Assembly (NCBI GenBank): GCA_903772945.1
Contig: CAICTM010000583.1
Location: forward strand, 1 to 58,289
Source of the DNA: Seminavis robusta
Taxonomy: Eukaryota; Bacillariophyta; Bacillariophyceae; Naviculales; Naviculaceae
Length of the DNA stretch: 58,289 bases
Reading direction: 5' to 3'
The notes under the pieces are model-generated. The model saw only the letters and a list, made by a program, of their open reading frames with translations, ran no database searches and was not told the origin of the DNA. The translations under genes and the position numbers were made by a program. Below, in pieces: positions 33,732 to 44,242 of this stretch (its first letter is position 1; each line of letters opens with the position of its first letter).

Positions 33732-34912
33732 CTATAAATCGGGTGGTTTGGTCCATGTTGTTTCCCCCGTCTTTTTGTTGTAGTAGTAGGTGTTTCCATT
33801 GGGTGCTGTTGCCGAAGACCAGTCTGATTTAGACTTCTTTTCCTTTTTCTTGTCCTTTTTGCTTTTCTTCTTTTCTTCCCTGTTGGTGGGATTGTCTGAT
33901 TCCTTAATGGACTTTTTCTTGTTGACGAGTTCTTTTTTCTTCTTCTTCTTCTTTTCTTTCTTTTCCTTCTTCTTCTTTTCCTCCTCGGTTTCGGCTGGAA
34001 CATCGTCCTTGTACAAATCGTCTTCGTCCTCGTTGAACTCAGAATCCTCATCATCTTCTCCTTCAATGACAAGCACACGGAGGGTATCACTCTTTTCATG
34101 TGCAAGAGCCCTGTCAAACGGCAGAACACAAAAATGGAGAATAGACACCTGAGATAAGCTCCGCCCATCCACTAGCTAGCTAGTCTAGAGTATGCTGACA
34201 TGACTTACATCGCCTGCATGTGTGTATCGAGCAAATGTCGAATACAACTCAATCGAATTTTGGACAAGTTTTTCGAGAGGGCCAGATGGAGCAGTGTATC
34301 TCCCGTCCACACTTTCTTTTTGGAAGGACTCGTCATGGTCGAGTCGACGAGGTCTACTTCTTGCAACGTGGGAATCCCCGGCAATGCAGCCAAGAGTGGA
34401 TCCAATGTCAATCCCTCTTCAGGCGCGCAGACAATGAAATGAATGCGTATCAAACTTGGATGCATCCGCAGTGAATTGGCCAATCCTTCGTACTTGCCAT
34501 TGGCATCCGACATCATGATTCCTTGAAATCTCACATACGTCAAATCGAGACATTGATTAATCACCATACTCAGCAGTTGCGATGGCAATCGATGAGGCTT
34601 GTCGGGAGATGCTCCACGGGCAAAGTGTACTTGGAAATTGGTCAACTTGGGGAGCAAGGCTACTGCTTCGAAAATCGCCAGCAGTTCTTGCATTCCCTCT
34701 AGTGTGTCGAAATTCTTGGCCATGTAACCCGTATTCGAATCACAGTTTCTCAGCAAGACACCATCACATTCCAAATTGAGCTGTAGCTTCTTCATAATGG
34801 CCGCCACCCCCAAACGCAAATCCAAATCCAAGGCTGGTGGAGGCCTAAAGTCGGGGATATCCACTTCGCTCTCCTTCCCATTGTCATCTTCCTTCTTATT
34901 CTCGTCGCTCAT
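33732..34912 (-). CDS. LRR-like protein with C-terminal WW domain (360 aa, 2 exons)
   Basis: Exon 1 is 34912-34209, exon 2 34110-33732; the intron (98 nt, GTAAGT...GACAG) splits a Met codon. ATG 34912 is chosen because the frame upstream starts only at GTG. Residues about 30-240 have degenerate leucine-rich units ('LLPKLTNFQVHFA', 'CLDLTYVRFQGI', 'MHPSLIRIHFIVC', 'IPTLQEVDLVDS', 'LSKIRLSCIRHLL'), like ribonuclease-inhibitor-type repeats. An acidic patch and a Lys/Glu-rich stretch (long K runs, about 265-325) follow. The last ~30 residues form a WW domain: 'DWSSATAPNGNTYYYNKKT' then 'GETTWTKPPDL', with both Trp and the central YYY. WW domains bind proline-rich ligands. The highly basic linker and WW domain suggest an RNA-processing or nuclear partner; this is inference. 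Confidence 0.8.
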
Positions 34913-35684
34913 TGTTGATAACTTGTGTAATTCCACTACTTCGACCCAATGGTATCTAACTCTATGGTCGGGATTACTGGATGCTTATTAGAAGAGTGGG
35001 CGACGCCCAAAATTATTGTGCTTGTCGGCTGTTGGCAGCAGTCATGGGGTGACATGGTGGCACCGTCACCGGTGGCTATCTAGGCAATCAAAATGAAGCC
35101 AGCGTGAGCTGTCACATCAAAATAGCTTTTAAAAAAAAACTGAAAATGGAAGATCCAAAATCCAAACCCAAAGGTCTTGACGTTTTGACACCAGCCCAAA
35201 GCATGGCCTTCCAGCTCTTTAAATTTTACTAGCTAGACTAGTAGTAGGCAAAACTATTGATGAACAGTTTCTAGCTAGTACAGCAAACAGCTACATTCCC
35301 TGCATTGCTAGCTTGCTGCCCTTTTACGTCTCTCTCGTCGAGTTTTTCTCCGTGACTGCCCTATGTTGCGCTGCTTCTTTCTGTTGATCGGCTTTTGCCC
35401 TAGCCGTTCCGCAGCTCTGGCACCCTTTTAAATTCCAGTAGCAAGCGGCATCAGCACGAGAACTACGATTGTGGAAACCTTCGCGCATTGGGAATAACTT
35501 AGCTTTTAGTTTAATCAAGAGTTACGGTTCATTAAAGCCATCATTAACGCCATTACACCAGGTAAAGATCGACTGCGGCCAGCAAACAAACATGGCAGTG
35601 GTACACAACATATGTGCCTTGAATTGACTTGAATTGAGGGTGTTAGTTCACACTGTTGTTCTTTGCCGGCACAAGAAACGATGA
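34913..35684. other. Intergenic region
   Basis: Promoter side of the LRR-WW gene, then the 3' flank of the small peptide gene. CTAGCTAG-type strings occur near 35230 and 35270. Around 35590-35720 it shares sequence with 33290-33420, marking the duplicated peptide locus. Confidence 0.45.
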
Positions 35685-35891
35685 TCATGTGCATCGGCAG
35701 CGTCTTGTGCAGATGCACTGGTTGCAGCAATCATCACCGGAGGTACAAAATGCTCCCGAAGAGAGACAGGAACCGGCAACGTCATCAAAGAGGAGGCGCT
35801 CTCCTCCACGAAGCTTGCTTTCGGTCGCGGTAGACGCGTCGAAACCACCAGCAAGGGTCACGAGCAAAAGAACGACTGCGGAGATTTTCAT
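35685..35891 (-). CDS. Small secreted cysteine-rich (knottin-like) peptide, 68 aa
   Basis: ATG 35891 starts a clean signal peptide (Lys-Ile then a hydrophobic Val/Leu core ending near Gly-Gly), then a charged propeptide with dibasic-type 'LRGGERLL', and a C-terminal mature segment with eight Cys in the order C-x6-C-x5-CC-x2-C-x-C-x3-C-x-C. The C...C...CC...C...C part fits an inhibitor-cystine-knot spacing. Such peptides occur as protease inhibitors, antimicrobials, signals and toxins; nothing here tells which. A decayed copy lies 2.3 kb downstream beyond the LRR-WW gene. The frame extends upstream of ATG 35891 only to a TGAT-repeat region. Confidence 0.6.
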   Translation of the reverse strand: MKISAVVLLLVTLAGGFDASTATESKLRGGERLLFDDVAGSCLSSGAFCTSGDDCCNQCICTRRCRCT

Positions 35892-36263
35892 GGTGGTCTG
35901 ATCGTCAGGTACGGTAGCTAGTAGGTTGGCAGTGATTGATTGATTGATTGATCGATCAAAAATAGTGAGCAAATCTTCGATCCTTGATGCGGTCCACCTC
36001 TCACTGGATTGGATCCTTCAATGCAGGATTTGCCATTGATGTATCGCGCTACTGTACCCTGGCGTGAGGGGGTTTTCCGAAAATGTGGGATGGCCTGTGC
36101 TTTTGAAAGTGTCGGCCAGCGTCACCAGCTGGGACTGACACACTGACACAGCGGCTAAGACTAGACTACTGTACAGTGTACGATAGAAAGCTACCGGTAC
36201 CGCTAGCCGGTAGCTCCGGTAGCCAGAAACGAGCAAGAAAGGCCAACAAAGAACAACAACAAC
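35892..36263. other. Intergenic region with TGAT microsatellite
   Basis: (TGAT)n near 35933-35955 leads into TGATCGATCA. Near 36188-36220 there are clustered ACCGGTACCG, GCTAGCCGGTAGC and TCCGGTAG palindromic strings. Confidence 0.5.
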
Positions 36264-36494
36264 ATGCCTTTTTCAGCTGATGTTGCAAACACAAAAGCTT
36301 TTAATAAGCAGGAGGATGCTGGCATTAACCTTCGATTTCGTTTGACCGCAAAGGGAAAGTTCCTGAATGGAAGCTATCCCCGGATGCCAACCCACTGGGT
36401 TGAAAATGATCTCTTCAGGGCAATGAGGACTGCCCTCCACAAACCAACTTTCTCGGGCATGGTGTATGTTTACTGCGCACGCCAACTTTTTTAA
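36264..36494 (+). CDS. Possible small hypothetical ORF (76 aa)
   Basis: ATG 36264 has an A-rich leader (AACAACAACATG) like other genes in this window. The product has no signal peptide or known motif. It may be only a first exon, because 'GGCATGgtgtatg' near 36460 could act as a donor. No homologue is recognised. Confidence 0.25.
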   Translation: MPFSADVANTKAFNKQEDAGINLRFRLTAKGKFLNGSYPRMPTHWVENDLFRAMRTALHKPTFSGMVYVYCARQLF

Positions 36495-37422
36495 AATTGC
36501 CTTGCGTTTGTGATCGTAGGAGAGTGTCCAACTAGGTCAATTGATAAGTGGGTGGAGATATCTTCCTCCCTGTCGTGAGGTTCAATTTAAATTGATTGGT
36601 GCTCCTGCCGCGTCTACTTTTGGCATGTTGTGAAAGTCCTTCCTGCATGTGCGACAATATCAGTATCATAGAATTTAGGGAGGTTCTTGGCTTTCATTTT
36701 CAAATAGATTTGCCTTCTTGAGGGCTCGGGCTGATTTCTCCGGGTTGCCTTGCAGTATTCTTAGTAGGAGGCCTGGGTATTTTGCACAGACTTTAATTAA
36801 GGATGTACTCAGTAGGGTTGGATGATTGGATGGCTCTTGCTGATGCTTCCATGACGCCACAAGCCAGCAATCGCCTATATGAATTGTTGCTTTGATGAGA
36901 TGCAGCTGAGCACTCTCACACCAAACTGTGGCTGGGTTAAACTATGATGGTGGCAATAAGCTGGCAATGGTTCGTGGAATATCCTTCTCCAATGACAACT
37001 TTCTCTGGACCATGTGTTCCAAAGCAATGCTGTCCCGCTGTCCCAGATGGAGTCAATTTCCACACTAAAGGTAAGATGCCAATGGCTCCCTGGAGACTCA
37101 TGCTGTAGCAGCCATTGTGCGACCATTCTTCCCCACCAGCAGAAGCTGATTGAATAATGAGTGAAGGGCTTCACTTCAACGCAGCATGAAAGAGACGGAT
37201 ACCCAGCATGCCAATAGCTGATTTGGGATACCTTTTTCAACAGAAGCACAGCTGGTTGTTGGCAAACAATGCATTCATATCATAATGGCAAGCTGTCACA
37301 TTACCAGGTATCCTTATTTTTGCACATCCGCTGAGATGAGGCTTCCAATTGGTCTAGTCAGCAAAATTTCTAGTAGACTAAATATCTTAGCCGTGCTCAA
37401 ATACACAAACCTTCCACATAGT
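36495..37422. other. Region with possible decayed minus-strand coding sequence
   Basis: On the minus strand one frame reads protein-like but with several stops: 'SLFNQLLLVGKNGRTMAAT' (about 37150), 'ALEHMVQRKLSLEKDIPRT' (about 37020) and 36860-36675 'LLSTSLIKVCAKYPGLLLR'...'EKSARALKKANLFENE'. A 124-aa frame (37249-36875) overlaps it but has an unnatural Trp/His/Cys-rich composition. Family unknown; could be a dead transposon or gene remnant. Confidence 0.25.
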
Positions 37423-39679
37423 CTATGGTACTATTTGCGAGAAACAAAAGCAGTCGCAGTCAGCTGCACAAGTGGCATTGCCATTGTAGCAATCGACCCA
37501 AAGCTCCTTCAACGACCGGATCTTGCAAACAGACTCCGGGACAAACGGAAACACTTCTGAAAGTGTATTCAACTCCAGGTACAGTGCATGCAGGTCCGTC
37601 AATAGCGCAAGTTCGGTAGGAATTTCTCCGGAGAAGTTGTTGCCTAAGAGACGCAGGAAAAGGAGCTGTGTGAGGGGCTGCCATCTCACGACCACCTCAT
37701 GATGATGCCTCATCGGCGAGACACAGGATTTTTCACTTTCACTTACCTGCAAGATCCAACGTTGTAAGCTTTGTCATCCCCAGCTCCGAAGGGATCGTGC
37801 CAGTTAGATTGTTGTATGGCACTCGAAGCGCTTTCAGCCGGCGTAAGAGTCCAATCTCGCTATGAAGCGTTCCAACCAGTTCATTGTCAAAAAAGTCCAG
37901 GTGGGTCAATTTTGTCAATCTGGATACCTCTAAAGGTATGGTGGAAGTCAAGAAGCTGTTGCCTAATCTAATTTCCGTCAAGTTTTCCAACCGCTGCAGC
38001 TGTTGCCATGGAAGCACCGCTTCAAGCTTTCCATCCAAGAGTGTCTTTGAAGACCTCACACTCTCCAGAGAGGACAAAAGCTCCAGTTCTGGTGGAAAGA
38101 CACCATCCAGATAGGGAACATCGTAAAAGTTGAGACTTGAGACTCTGTCACTTTCGTCGACACAATATATTTGTGGGATATATCCAATCCAATCGGGTCT
38201 AGGAGTCCTAGGGGCCCACTCGCATTCGTGTAGAGAAGCATTGAGCCAGTTATGCCTGTGCATGTCTTCCCAAGTGTCTGCTTCTAGGGAATAGTACACT
38301 ACCGCCAATGCGAATATTTGTTGCATCCTCCATGCTGGCATTCGCACAAGGTCGCTGGCTGTGTAGGTCGCTGACATCCATTGCAAAGCTCGAGACTGGG
38401 GTGAGGAAGGCTTTAACAATGCCGCCACTGTGTAGTCGGGTACTGGCATTTGCACTCCCGTGAACCCAATGGTCACCGACAGCATTACCAGCTCATTATC
38501 AGACAAGATCATTGCTGGGCCCTCGATTTGTAGCTCTTCATTATTTTCGGCGGTGGGTATTCTGGTACCGGCTTCAGCAAAGACTAACGGTCCAGTTGTT
38601 GGCGTCTTTGGAAGTGACGGCATGAAGGTTGGTGTATCGGTTTGCGGTGGTGCACTAGGCTCAAATGTCGGCAAGAATGTTGGCGGGAGAGCCGAATCTG
38701 GCTCTGGTTGGTCCTTGTCTTCTTCTTTATCTTTTCCTCCCTTTGCTTGTTTGGTTGGTTCTGCCGTGGGTTGGATGGTTGGTTCTGCAGTCGGTAGCCC
38801 CGACGCTGTATCTACGACTGTGACCTCGAAATCAGTCACAAGCGTTTCTTCGATGGATGGATCTAGTGTTGCTGCTTCCGAGTCGTCCAAGATTGTTTCA
38901 AATTCATATAGATTTGATGAGCCATCTCCCTCAGGTATCGTTTGGTTACCTGTTGTCTCTGCTGATGTTGAGTTCTGTCCGGAGCTGCCGCCTCCTTCAC
39001 TACCAAATACGAGATCAACAACACCTATGCTCGCACCTGTGCTCTCTTGGGAAAATATTGGCAAATCGATAATGGCAAGAGGAGTGCTTGGATCTGCTGA
39101 AGGGGAATGTTCTGAAATAGTTGGTGCTTGGGTCTCGGTATTCCCATCGTGTGGGGCAGCTGATGGTTCACTCTCCACTGCTGAAACAGCCGTGCTGGGG
39201 CTATTGGTGGTTGCTGTAGTTGCTGTTGATGTGGGACTTTGTGGTATCACTTGTCCTGGTATAATCACCGTGTCAGTATGATCGGATGTTTCACTTTCAC
39301 TGTCATTGCTACCGGCATTGCAAATGGTACCGACACCACACATTATACCCACGGTCACTGCCGCTCCAATAATCACCAGGCAGGCTACTAGAAACAGCAT
39401 CCGTGCCGCTCGAATCTTGGGTGGCACAGAGGCAGATTCCTCTTCGTGGAGGGCACGTTCTACCCTGGGATCTTCCGGGTCGTCTTGATCGGGCTGCTGC
39501 TGTTGTTCTTGCTGCCTCCAGTTGCCATTATTCTTTAGATACCAGTTTTGTCTTCTGAGTGTGTCGCCATCATCATTGGTAAGCACTCTCATACTGCTGG
39601 CCAGAAAGGTGACTCTGACCCCCACGGGGTTCCTCACATCGTCTTCGTTGGGAGTGGGTGCTTCTTCGATCCATTGCAT
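37423..39679 (-). CDS. LRR receptor-like membrane protein (717 aa, 2 exons)
   Basis: Exon 1 is 39679-37747, exon 2 37643-37423 (intron 37746-37644, GTAAGT...CTTAG, phase 1). The splice rebuilds an LRR exactly at 'LTTLDLAG|NNFSGEIP'. Layout: a cytosolic Gln-rich N-terminus; a single membrane helix at about 93-116 ('MLFLVACLVIIGAAVTVGI'); a long Ser/Thr/Pro-rich stalk with 'PTAEPTIQPTAEPT' and 'PTFLPTFEPS' repeats; then a conserved 'D.VRMPAWRMQQIFALAV' and 'WLNASLHECEW' cap region (W..C of LRR N-caps); about five or six LRRs ('LTEIRLGNSFLTSTIPLEV', 'LTHLDFFDNELVGTLHSEI'); and a Cys-rich C-cap ('CAADCDC'). There is no kinase domain. This type II-like layout is that of the large diatom LRR family; a cell-surface recognition role is inferred. 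Confidence 0.85.
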
Positions 39680-40277
39680 CCTTTCTCGATCAGCCTGGCG
39701 GTAATAACGATCGAAATAATGAACTCCTCAAATCTTGAGATAAAGAGGCGTGGTCACACCCATGGAATGATCTCTTGGCCTTTCCTGGTTAGTTTCCCAC
39801 TAGCTAGTAGGCAGGAACTAGATCCCTCGCTAAACGGATGAGTTTGCTACGAAGAAATGAGAAACGAGAAAACAGCGGTGCGCCGCGAACGGAGACGGTT
39901 TTGATGTTTTGAAAAACCGTTAGGGTTAAGGCTTTGATGAAGATGGATCTTTTGGTTTGCAAGATCTTTCTCATTGTCTTTGTTTCGGGGCTTCTCAACT
40001 CTCCGGCTCTCACTAGGAATCGCCCAACAGGGAGAATGGGCCCAACAGGGAGAATGCTTGTTGAGAACCCCAGCGTCTGACCGTTTCTTTTTTGAAGGAC
40101 CTGTCTGGGGGCTGGAGGGAGCTCTCCAAGATCTTCCACGGGAAAGATTGCGTGTTGGCAACAGGGAGAATTCTCGCTGTTGGGCCATTTCTAGCTCACA
40201 CACAGAAGAATTCTACTAAGCTCCTTGTTATAGTTAATACCCAGACCTCTACTTCATACAACGGCCAGATCAAAGCT
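39680..40277. other. Divergent promoter region
   Basis: Between the LRR gene (-) and the aldo-keto reductase gene (+). Has a direct repeat CCAACAGGGAGAATG (40025-40056), a third partial copy (GGCAACAGGGAGAATT, about 40155) and the inverse TGTTGGGCC near 40180. Confidence 0.5.
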
Positions 40278-41231
40278 ATGGGAAAGTTCTCTCGAGTCCT
40301 CTTGGCTCTTACGGCAGCAGTGCTGGCCATGGCACACGCCAATCCTGCATTGATGCCCTTGAACGATGGCAATCACATGGCGCAAGTGGGCATGGGTGTT
40401 CACATGGCCGCTCCAGGTCAGGAATGCTACCAATCCGTCCGTTGGGGGTTGGAAGTGGGATACCGTCTCATTGATACCGCCGACGTGTACCAGAACGAAG
40501 CCGATGTGGGAAGAGCCATTGTCGATTCGGGCATTCCCCGTGACCAAATCTTTATCACTACCAAATTGGCCGCGGGATCGCACGGCTATCAAAATGCCAT
40601 GGCTGCCACCGACTTGAGTTTGCAAAAGCTCCAAACATCGTACGTGGATTTACTCTTGATTCATTCTCCCTATGGGGCCAAACTGGTAGAGACGTGGGAT
40701 GCCATGGTGGAGCTGCAAAAACAGGGCAAGGTCAAATCTATTGGAGTCAGCAACTTTGGAATCCAACATTTGGAAGCGCTGCGAGAACACGGACGTCCGA
40801 CTCCCGCAGTCAATCAAATCGAATTGCATCCACTCAACTATCAAGAACGCAAAGAATTGGTGGAATATTGCAAACAACACAACATTGCCATTACTGCCTA
40901 TGGATCCTTGTTTTTTGGGTTCCACGAACGTTACCAAGATCCCGTATTGCAATCGGTGGCCGAAAAGTATCAAAAGACAGTGCCACAGATACTGCTCCGA
41001 TGGGGACTCGAAATTGGCGTGGCGGTCATTCCCAAATCGGCCAGTTCCAAACAACGGCTGGAACAAAACTGGGCCATTCTCGACTTTGCATTGACACCCG
41101 AAGAAGTGGAGAGCATCTCTGCCATTAAGGGTGCTCCCTTGGGTGCTTATTGGGACCCTGTGAGAGATGCTGGAGTGGATATTGGAGACCTGTCGCATGG
41201 CGGCAGTAGTGTCACCGGCGAGGAGCTGTAA
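40278..41231 (+). CDS. Secreted or ER-routed aldo-keto reductase (317 aa)
   Basis: ATG 40278; the frame extends upstream only to a TTG. Residues 1-22 (MGKFSRVLLALTAAVLAMAHA) look like a signal peptide, unusual for this normally cytosolic family. The rest is a complete (alpha/beta)8 aldo-keto reductase: 'YRLIDTADVYQNE' with Asp66 and Tyr71, 'ITTKLA' with Lys96, 'LLLIHSP' with His129 (the full catalytic tetrad), 'GVSNFG', 'AVNQIELHPL' and C-terminal 'IPKSASSKQRLEQN', the NADPH-phosphate binding loop. It reduces aldehydes or ketones with NADPH. Compared with canonical members the N-terminal strand after the signal is short ('MPLNDGNHMAQVGMGVHM'). The signal could also lead to the ER or, with additional sequence, the plastid. 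Confidence 0.9.
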   Translation: MGKFSRVLLALTAAVLAMAHANPALMPLNDGNHMAQVGMGVHMAAPGQECYQSVRWGLEVGYRLIDTADVYQNEADVGRAIVDSGIPRDQIFITTKLAAGSHGYQNAMAATDLSLQKLQTSYVDLLLIHSPYGAKLVETWDAMVELQKQGKVKSIGVSNFGIQHLEALREHGRPTPAVNQIELHPLNYQERKELVEYCKQHNIAITAYGSLFFGFHERYQDPVLQSVAEKYQKTVPQILLRWGLEIGVAVIPKSASSKQRLEQNWAILDFALTPEEVESISAIKGAPLGAYWDPVRDAGVDIGDLSHGGSSVTGEEL

Positions 41232-41905
41232 ATTGGAACAGGAGCTGTTGTGGAAGTATTCTGGGACGATCCCCGAGTTTAACAGATTCTTGGCTCTACC
41301 ACGGATGCTTGGTTTTGCCATGCTGTGTTGCCGAGTACTACTAGCTTGCTACCGGTAGTCATGTAAACCCCCTCGGAGTCAATTTTTAGACCATTCAAAT
41401 TGGTACTCACGGTACCGGCATTGATTCCACGTAGAGTTGCGGATACAGGAGCCGAAGAAGAGGGGTTGCGTTGAGGTATGAAGATGCACATTGAAGACCA
41501 CTTGCATGGCAGCATAGTGTCGCTCATGCGGAGCCGTACATTGGAACAGAGACAAAGTTGTAGGCAGGTACCATGAAGCCAAGGGAACAGAGGAACAGTT
41601 TGAGTGACAGAATTTTTTCGTCAGCCTCATGCGAAAGATTTCAAAATTTTGATCCATTTACCCAGTGTAGCTGGCTTCTTTAACATTCTGCCCAAGCGCC
41701 ATCGGCTTCTTGTGCTCTTGTCGCACAACAAGTCTTGTTGGGACGGGACCCAGTGGAGTCAAGACAGGACCAAGCACAAGATCTGCCCAGACTGCCAACT
41801 TTGGCCTTTTGAAGGATGAAGGTGGTTGTTTAGAGTCCTCACAAATCAATTTCAAGCTAAACACAAAGCAAAACAACAAAACAAAACAACAAAACACAAA
41901 GCAAA
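41232..41905. other. Intergenic region
   Basis: A CTACCGGTAG palindrome lies at 41349-41358. The last 50 bp before the next gene is an A/C-rich leader (repeated AAAACAACAAAACA), a likely 5' UTR. Confidence 0.45.
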
Positions 41906-42496
41906 ATGTTCACCGCCAGTATGAAATCCACCATGATGGCTGCCTTCCTTGCCCTCTCCAGTTCCAGTTGCTCTGCTGCACTCAGGGGCGCTGAAAGAAA
42001 TCTAAACCAGTTCAACCCAAACATCCAGTATGCCAACCCAGCCCTTGGCCCCAGGATCAACTGTGACCAGGAGCTTGCTATGGAAATTACTTGCAGGGAT
42101 TGTGACTTTGACGCCAACACTGCAAGAACTGGTGTGGACCAAACAGAAGCCACCCTGGATGTCAAAGTCAGAACATTGACCAACAAAAGCTGGCAGTTGA
42201 AGAGAAGTACTATTTCCACCAACTTTCCTGTTTTTGAGGACATGCGTGTCATGGGAACTGCTCGTAATGCAGCCCCTTCCACCCCCATCCACAATTCCTG
42301 GTCTCAGGAAATCAGTACCGTTGAAGATCCCAAGCGCATCACTGTGCTAGCCACTGCCACCTTGGAGGACCAGGATTCTGGTTTCGAATGCGTCATCAGC
42401 CAGGTTTTCGACTCTCTGGTGGCTCCTTTCAATACAGTTGTGGCTGCACCTTCTCACAATGGCATGGTGGGGGGTCCTTCGGATATGAACCCCTAA
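41906..42496 (+). CDS. Small secreted protein of unknown function (196 aa)
   Basis: Begins with a signal peptide: residues 1-26 hold a hydrophobic core 'MMAAFLALSSSSCSAAL'. Then comes a short 'RGAERNL' that may be a processing site of the RxL type. The mature part (about 165 aa) has only a few Cys ('INCDQELAMEITCRDCDFD', 'FECVISQ') and beta-like, Thr/Val-rich stretches ('EATLDVKVRTLTNKSWQL', 'RITVLATATLEDQ'). No known domain. An extracellular or cell-wall location is inferred from the signal peptide alone. No intron. Confidence 0.65.
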   Translation: MFTASMKSTMMAAFLALSSSSCSAALRGAERNLNQFNPNIQYANPALGPRINCDQELAMEITCRDCDFDANTARTGVDQTEATLDVKVRTLTNKSWQLKRSTISTNFPVFEDMRVMGTARNAAPSTPIHNSWSQEISTVEDPKRITVLATATLEDQDSGFECVISQVFDSLVAPFNTVVAAPSHNGMVGGPSDMNP

Positions 42497-42775
42497 GGAA
42501 GACTGCGACTCAGGAGCAGCTGTGAATGCGCATGGGTAGAAACAGTAACTAGAAATAGAATAGAACAAGACAAAAGAAGTTACGATGCATGCTATAGTGT
42601 GTGTTGAGACAACAATCCTACTCGCCAAAGCGCTGCTCCGTTGCTGTCTTATGTGATAGCTAGGTATACTGACATCTGATTTGAGAACAAATGAAGTAGC
42701 TTACCGTATATACTGTTATGCCTTTGATGCATATCCTATCCTAAGATTCACTATGAACAAGCTGTACCCACAAAC

Positions 42776-43830
42776 TTATGCTGCCGCTTTCACGGCATTC
42801 ACCTTCATTCGGTGCTTGCTTGTATTCTTCTTGGAAAACCACGAAAAGGCCCCATAGTGCTTTTCTTTGCCCGACTTGGTTTCCACGCCCTTCTTGTTGG
42901 TGGGCGCCAAGCCGACCTGTTCTGGTTTGACAAGACGCAGATATGGAATCTCCGAAGGCACGGGGCTTGTGTAATATCCAGGATAGTACTTGTCGGCTTC
43001 TTTGTCCGTAACAGTGGGAAGCAGAAACACAGAGCCCTTGTACTCCTTGGAGGTTGTGCCATCCGGCATGACCACTTCGGAGTGGTTGTCAGGCCAGTTG
43101 GCGGGAGTCGCAACAGACTTTTGATAACTCAGCTGCAACGCCTTGACACATCGAACAATCTCGGTCATGTTGCGACCCACACAGGCGGGGTAGTTGAGAC
43201 TGAGCATGAGCTTGTTTTCAGGGTTGATAATGAAGACGCAACGAATCGTCAAGGGCAGGTCTTGTCGGTCCGAGCTCCACGGGTCAATCATACCGTAGGC
43301 GGTACTGATATCTCTGTTGGGATCAGCGATAATGGGAAAGTCAATGGAGATCTTGCCGTCCGTATGTTGGGCAATGACGTCCTTGAGCCATTCATCATGT
43401 GCCGTGACAGGGTCTACCGAGAGGGTCGCCACCTTGCAGTCCATATCGACCAGCTCGGCATACTTGGTCGCCAAACTGGCAATCTCGGTGGTACAAACTG
43501 GAGTGAAGTCAGCCGGATGAGAGAACAGAATGGCCCATTTGCCCTGTTTCCACTTGTGGAACCTCATGTGTCCTTTGGTTGTGTCGGCCTCAAAGTCAGG
43601 TACAATGTTGCCAAGGCGAAGGACTGGTGATATCAAGACAAGAGAAAGCGCAGAGTTAGGCCCGTGATAGAAAGGAACAGCATGGGAGGAAGAACGGAAG
43701 ACAAAACCCACTTACCTCCATCTGTGGAATCCTTGGGATATAGGGACATGTAGGCGAGGGTTCCAGATTGGATGGCAGAGCATCCCGAGTTGGATCCCCT
43801 CTTGGCGACGGCTCCTGGTTGGTGGCCCAT
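42776..43830 (-). CDS. 1-Cys peroxiredoxin (PRDX6 type, 320 aa, 2 exons)
   Basis: Exon 1 is 43830-43716, exon 2 43623-42776 (intron 92 nt, GTAAGT...CCAG, phase 1). The first exon encodes a 38-residue N-extension. The fold begins 'VLRLGNIVPDFEADTTKG', with 'HPADFTPVCTTE' carrying the peroxidatic Cys82, then 'DWLK'-type 'HDEWLKDV', 'FPIIADPNRDISTAYGM', 'RCVFIINPENKL' and 'YPACVGRN', in Prx6 order. No resolving-Cys motif of 2-Cys enzymes is seen. These enzymes reduce H2O2 and lipid peroxides, with thiol or ascorbate reductants. The C-terminal ~45 residues are Lys-rich and extend past the usual ~220 aa family length. The N-extension has Ser/Gly/Gln but no clear cleavable leader, so the compartment is unknown. 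Confidence 0.9.
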
Positions 43831-44242
43831 GGTCAAAGTTGGATTCAGATCTGATCTCTTCTTTCTTGCAAGAATGTCCTTGCCGTTGTTGGATTTGGAA
43901 GATTGTGAATTGTGATCCCTCCAAATCTAATCTCCAGCAGCAAAAGTGACTGTTGGTTGTGCTTCTTTTGGCTTGAATGGCTCTCTCGATCTCCGCGCCC
44001 CTGAAGTTGTTTACTGACTGAGTAGAAACCAGGCATGTCACAGCATTAGTCTAGCTTGCAGCAAAAGGTGACCGAGGCCGGATTCTTTTGGCTTCGCTGT
44101 TCCAAGCACAGCAGCTGCACAGTGCACAGCATTGGAGATACAGTAGATGATGCGGTTCCATCATAGGTCACAAAGGTCACAGATTTTTTAAAGGTAAAGG
44201 AAGGACATACTGGACCTCTGTGGAAACTCGAGTCGTGCTACT

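Noticed and set aside
38460..39281. 273-aa plus-strand frame opposite the LRR gene
   Set aside because: Ser/Val/Gly-rich mirror of the Ser/Thr/Pro stalk; no domain, and the minus-strand frame has LRRs, a membrane helix and a correct splice.
42812..43630. 272-aa plus-strand frame opposite the peroxiredoxin gene
   Set aside because: A shadow of a conserved enzyme on the other strand; no domain of its own.
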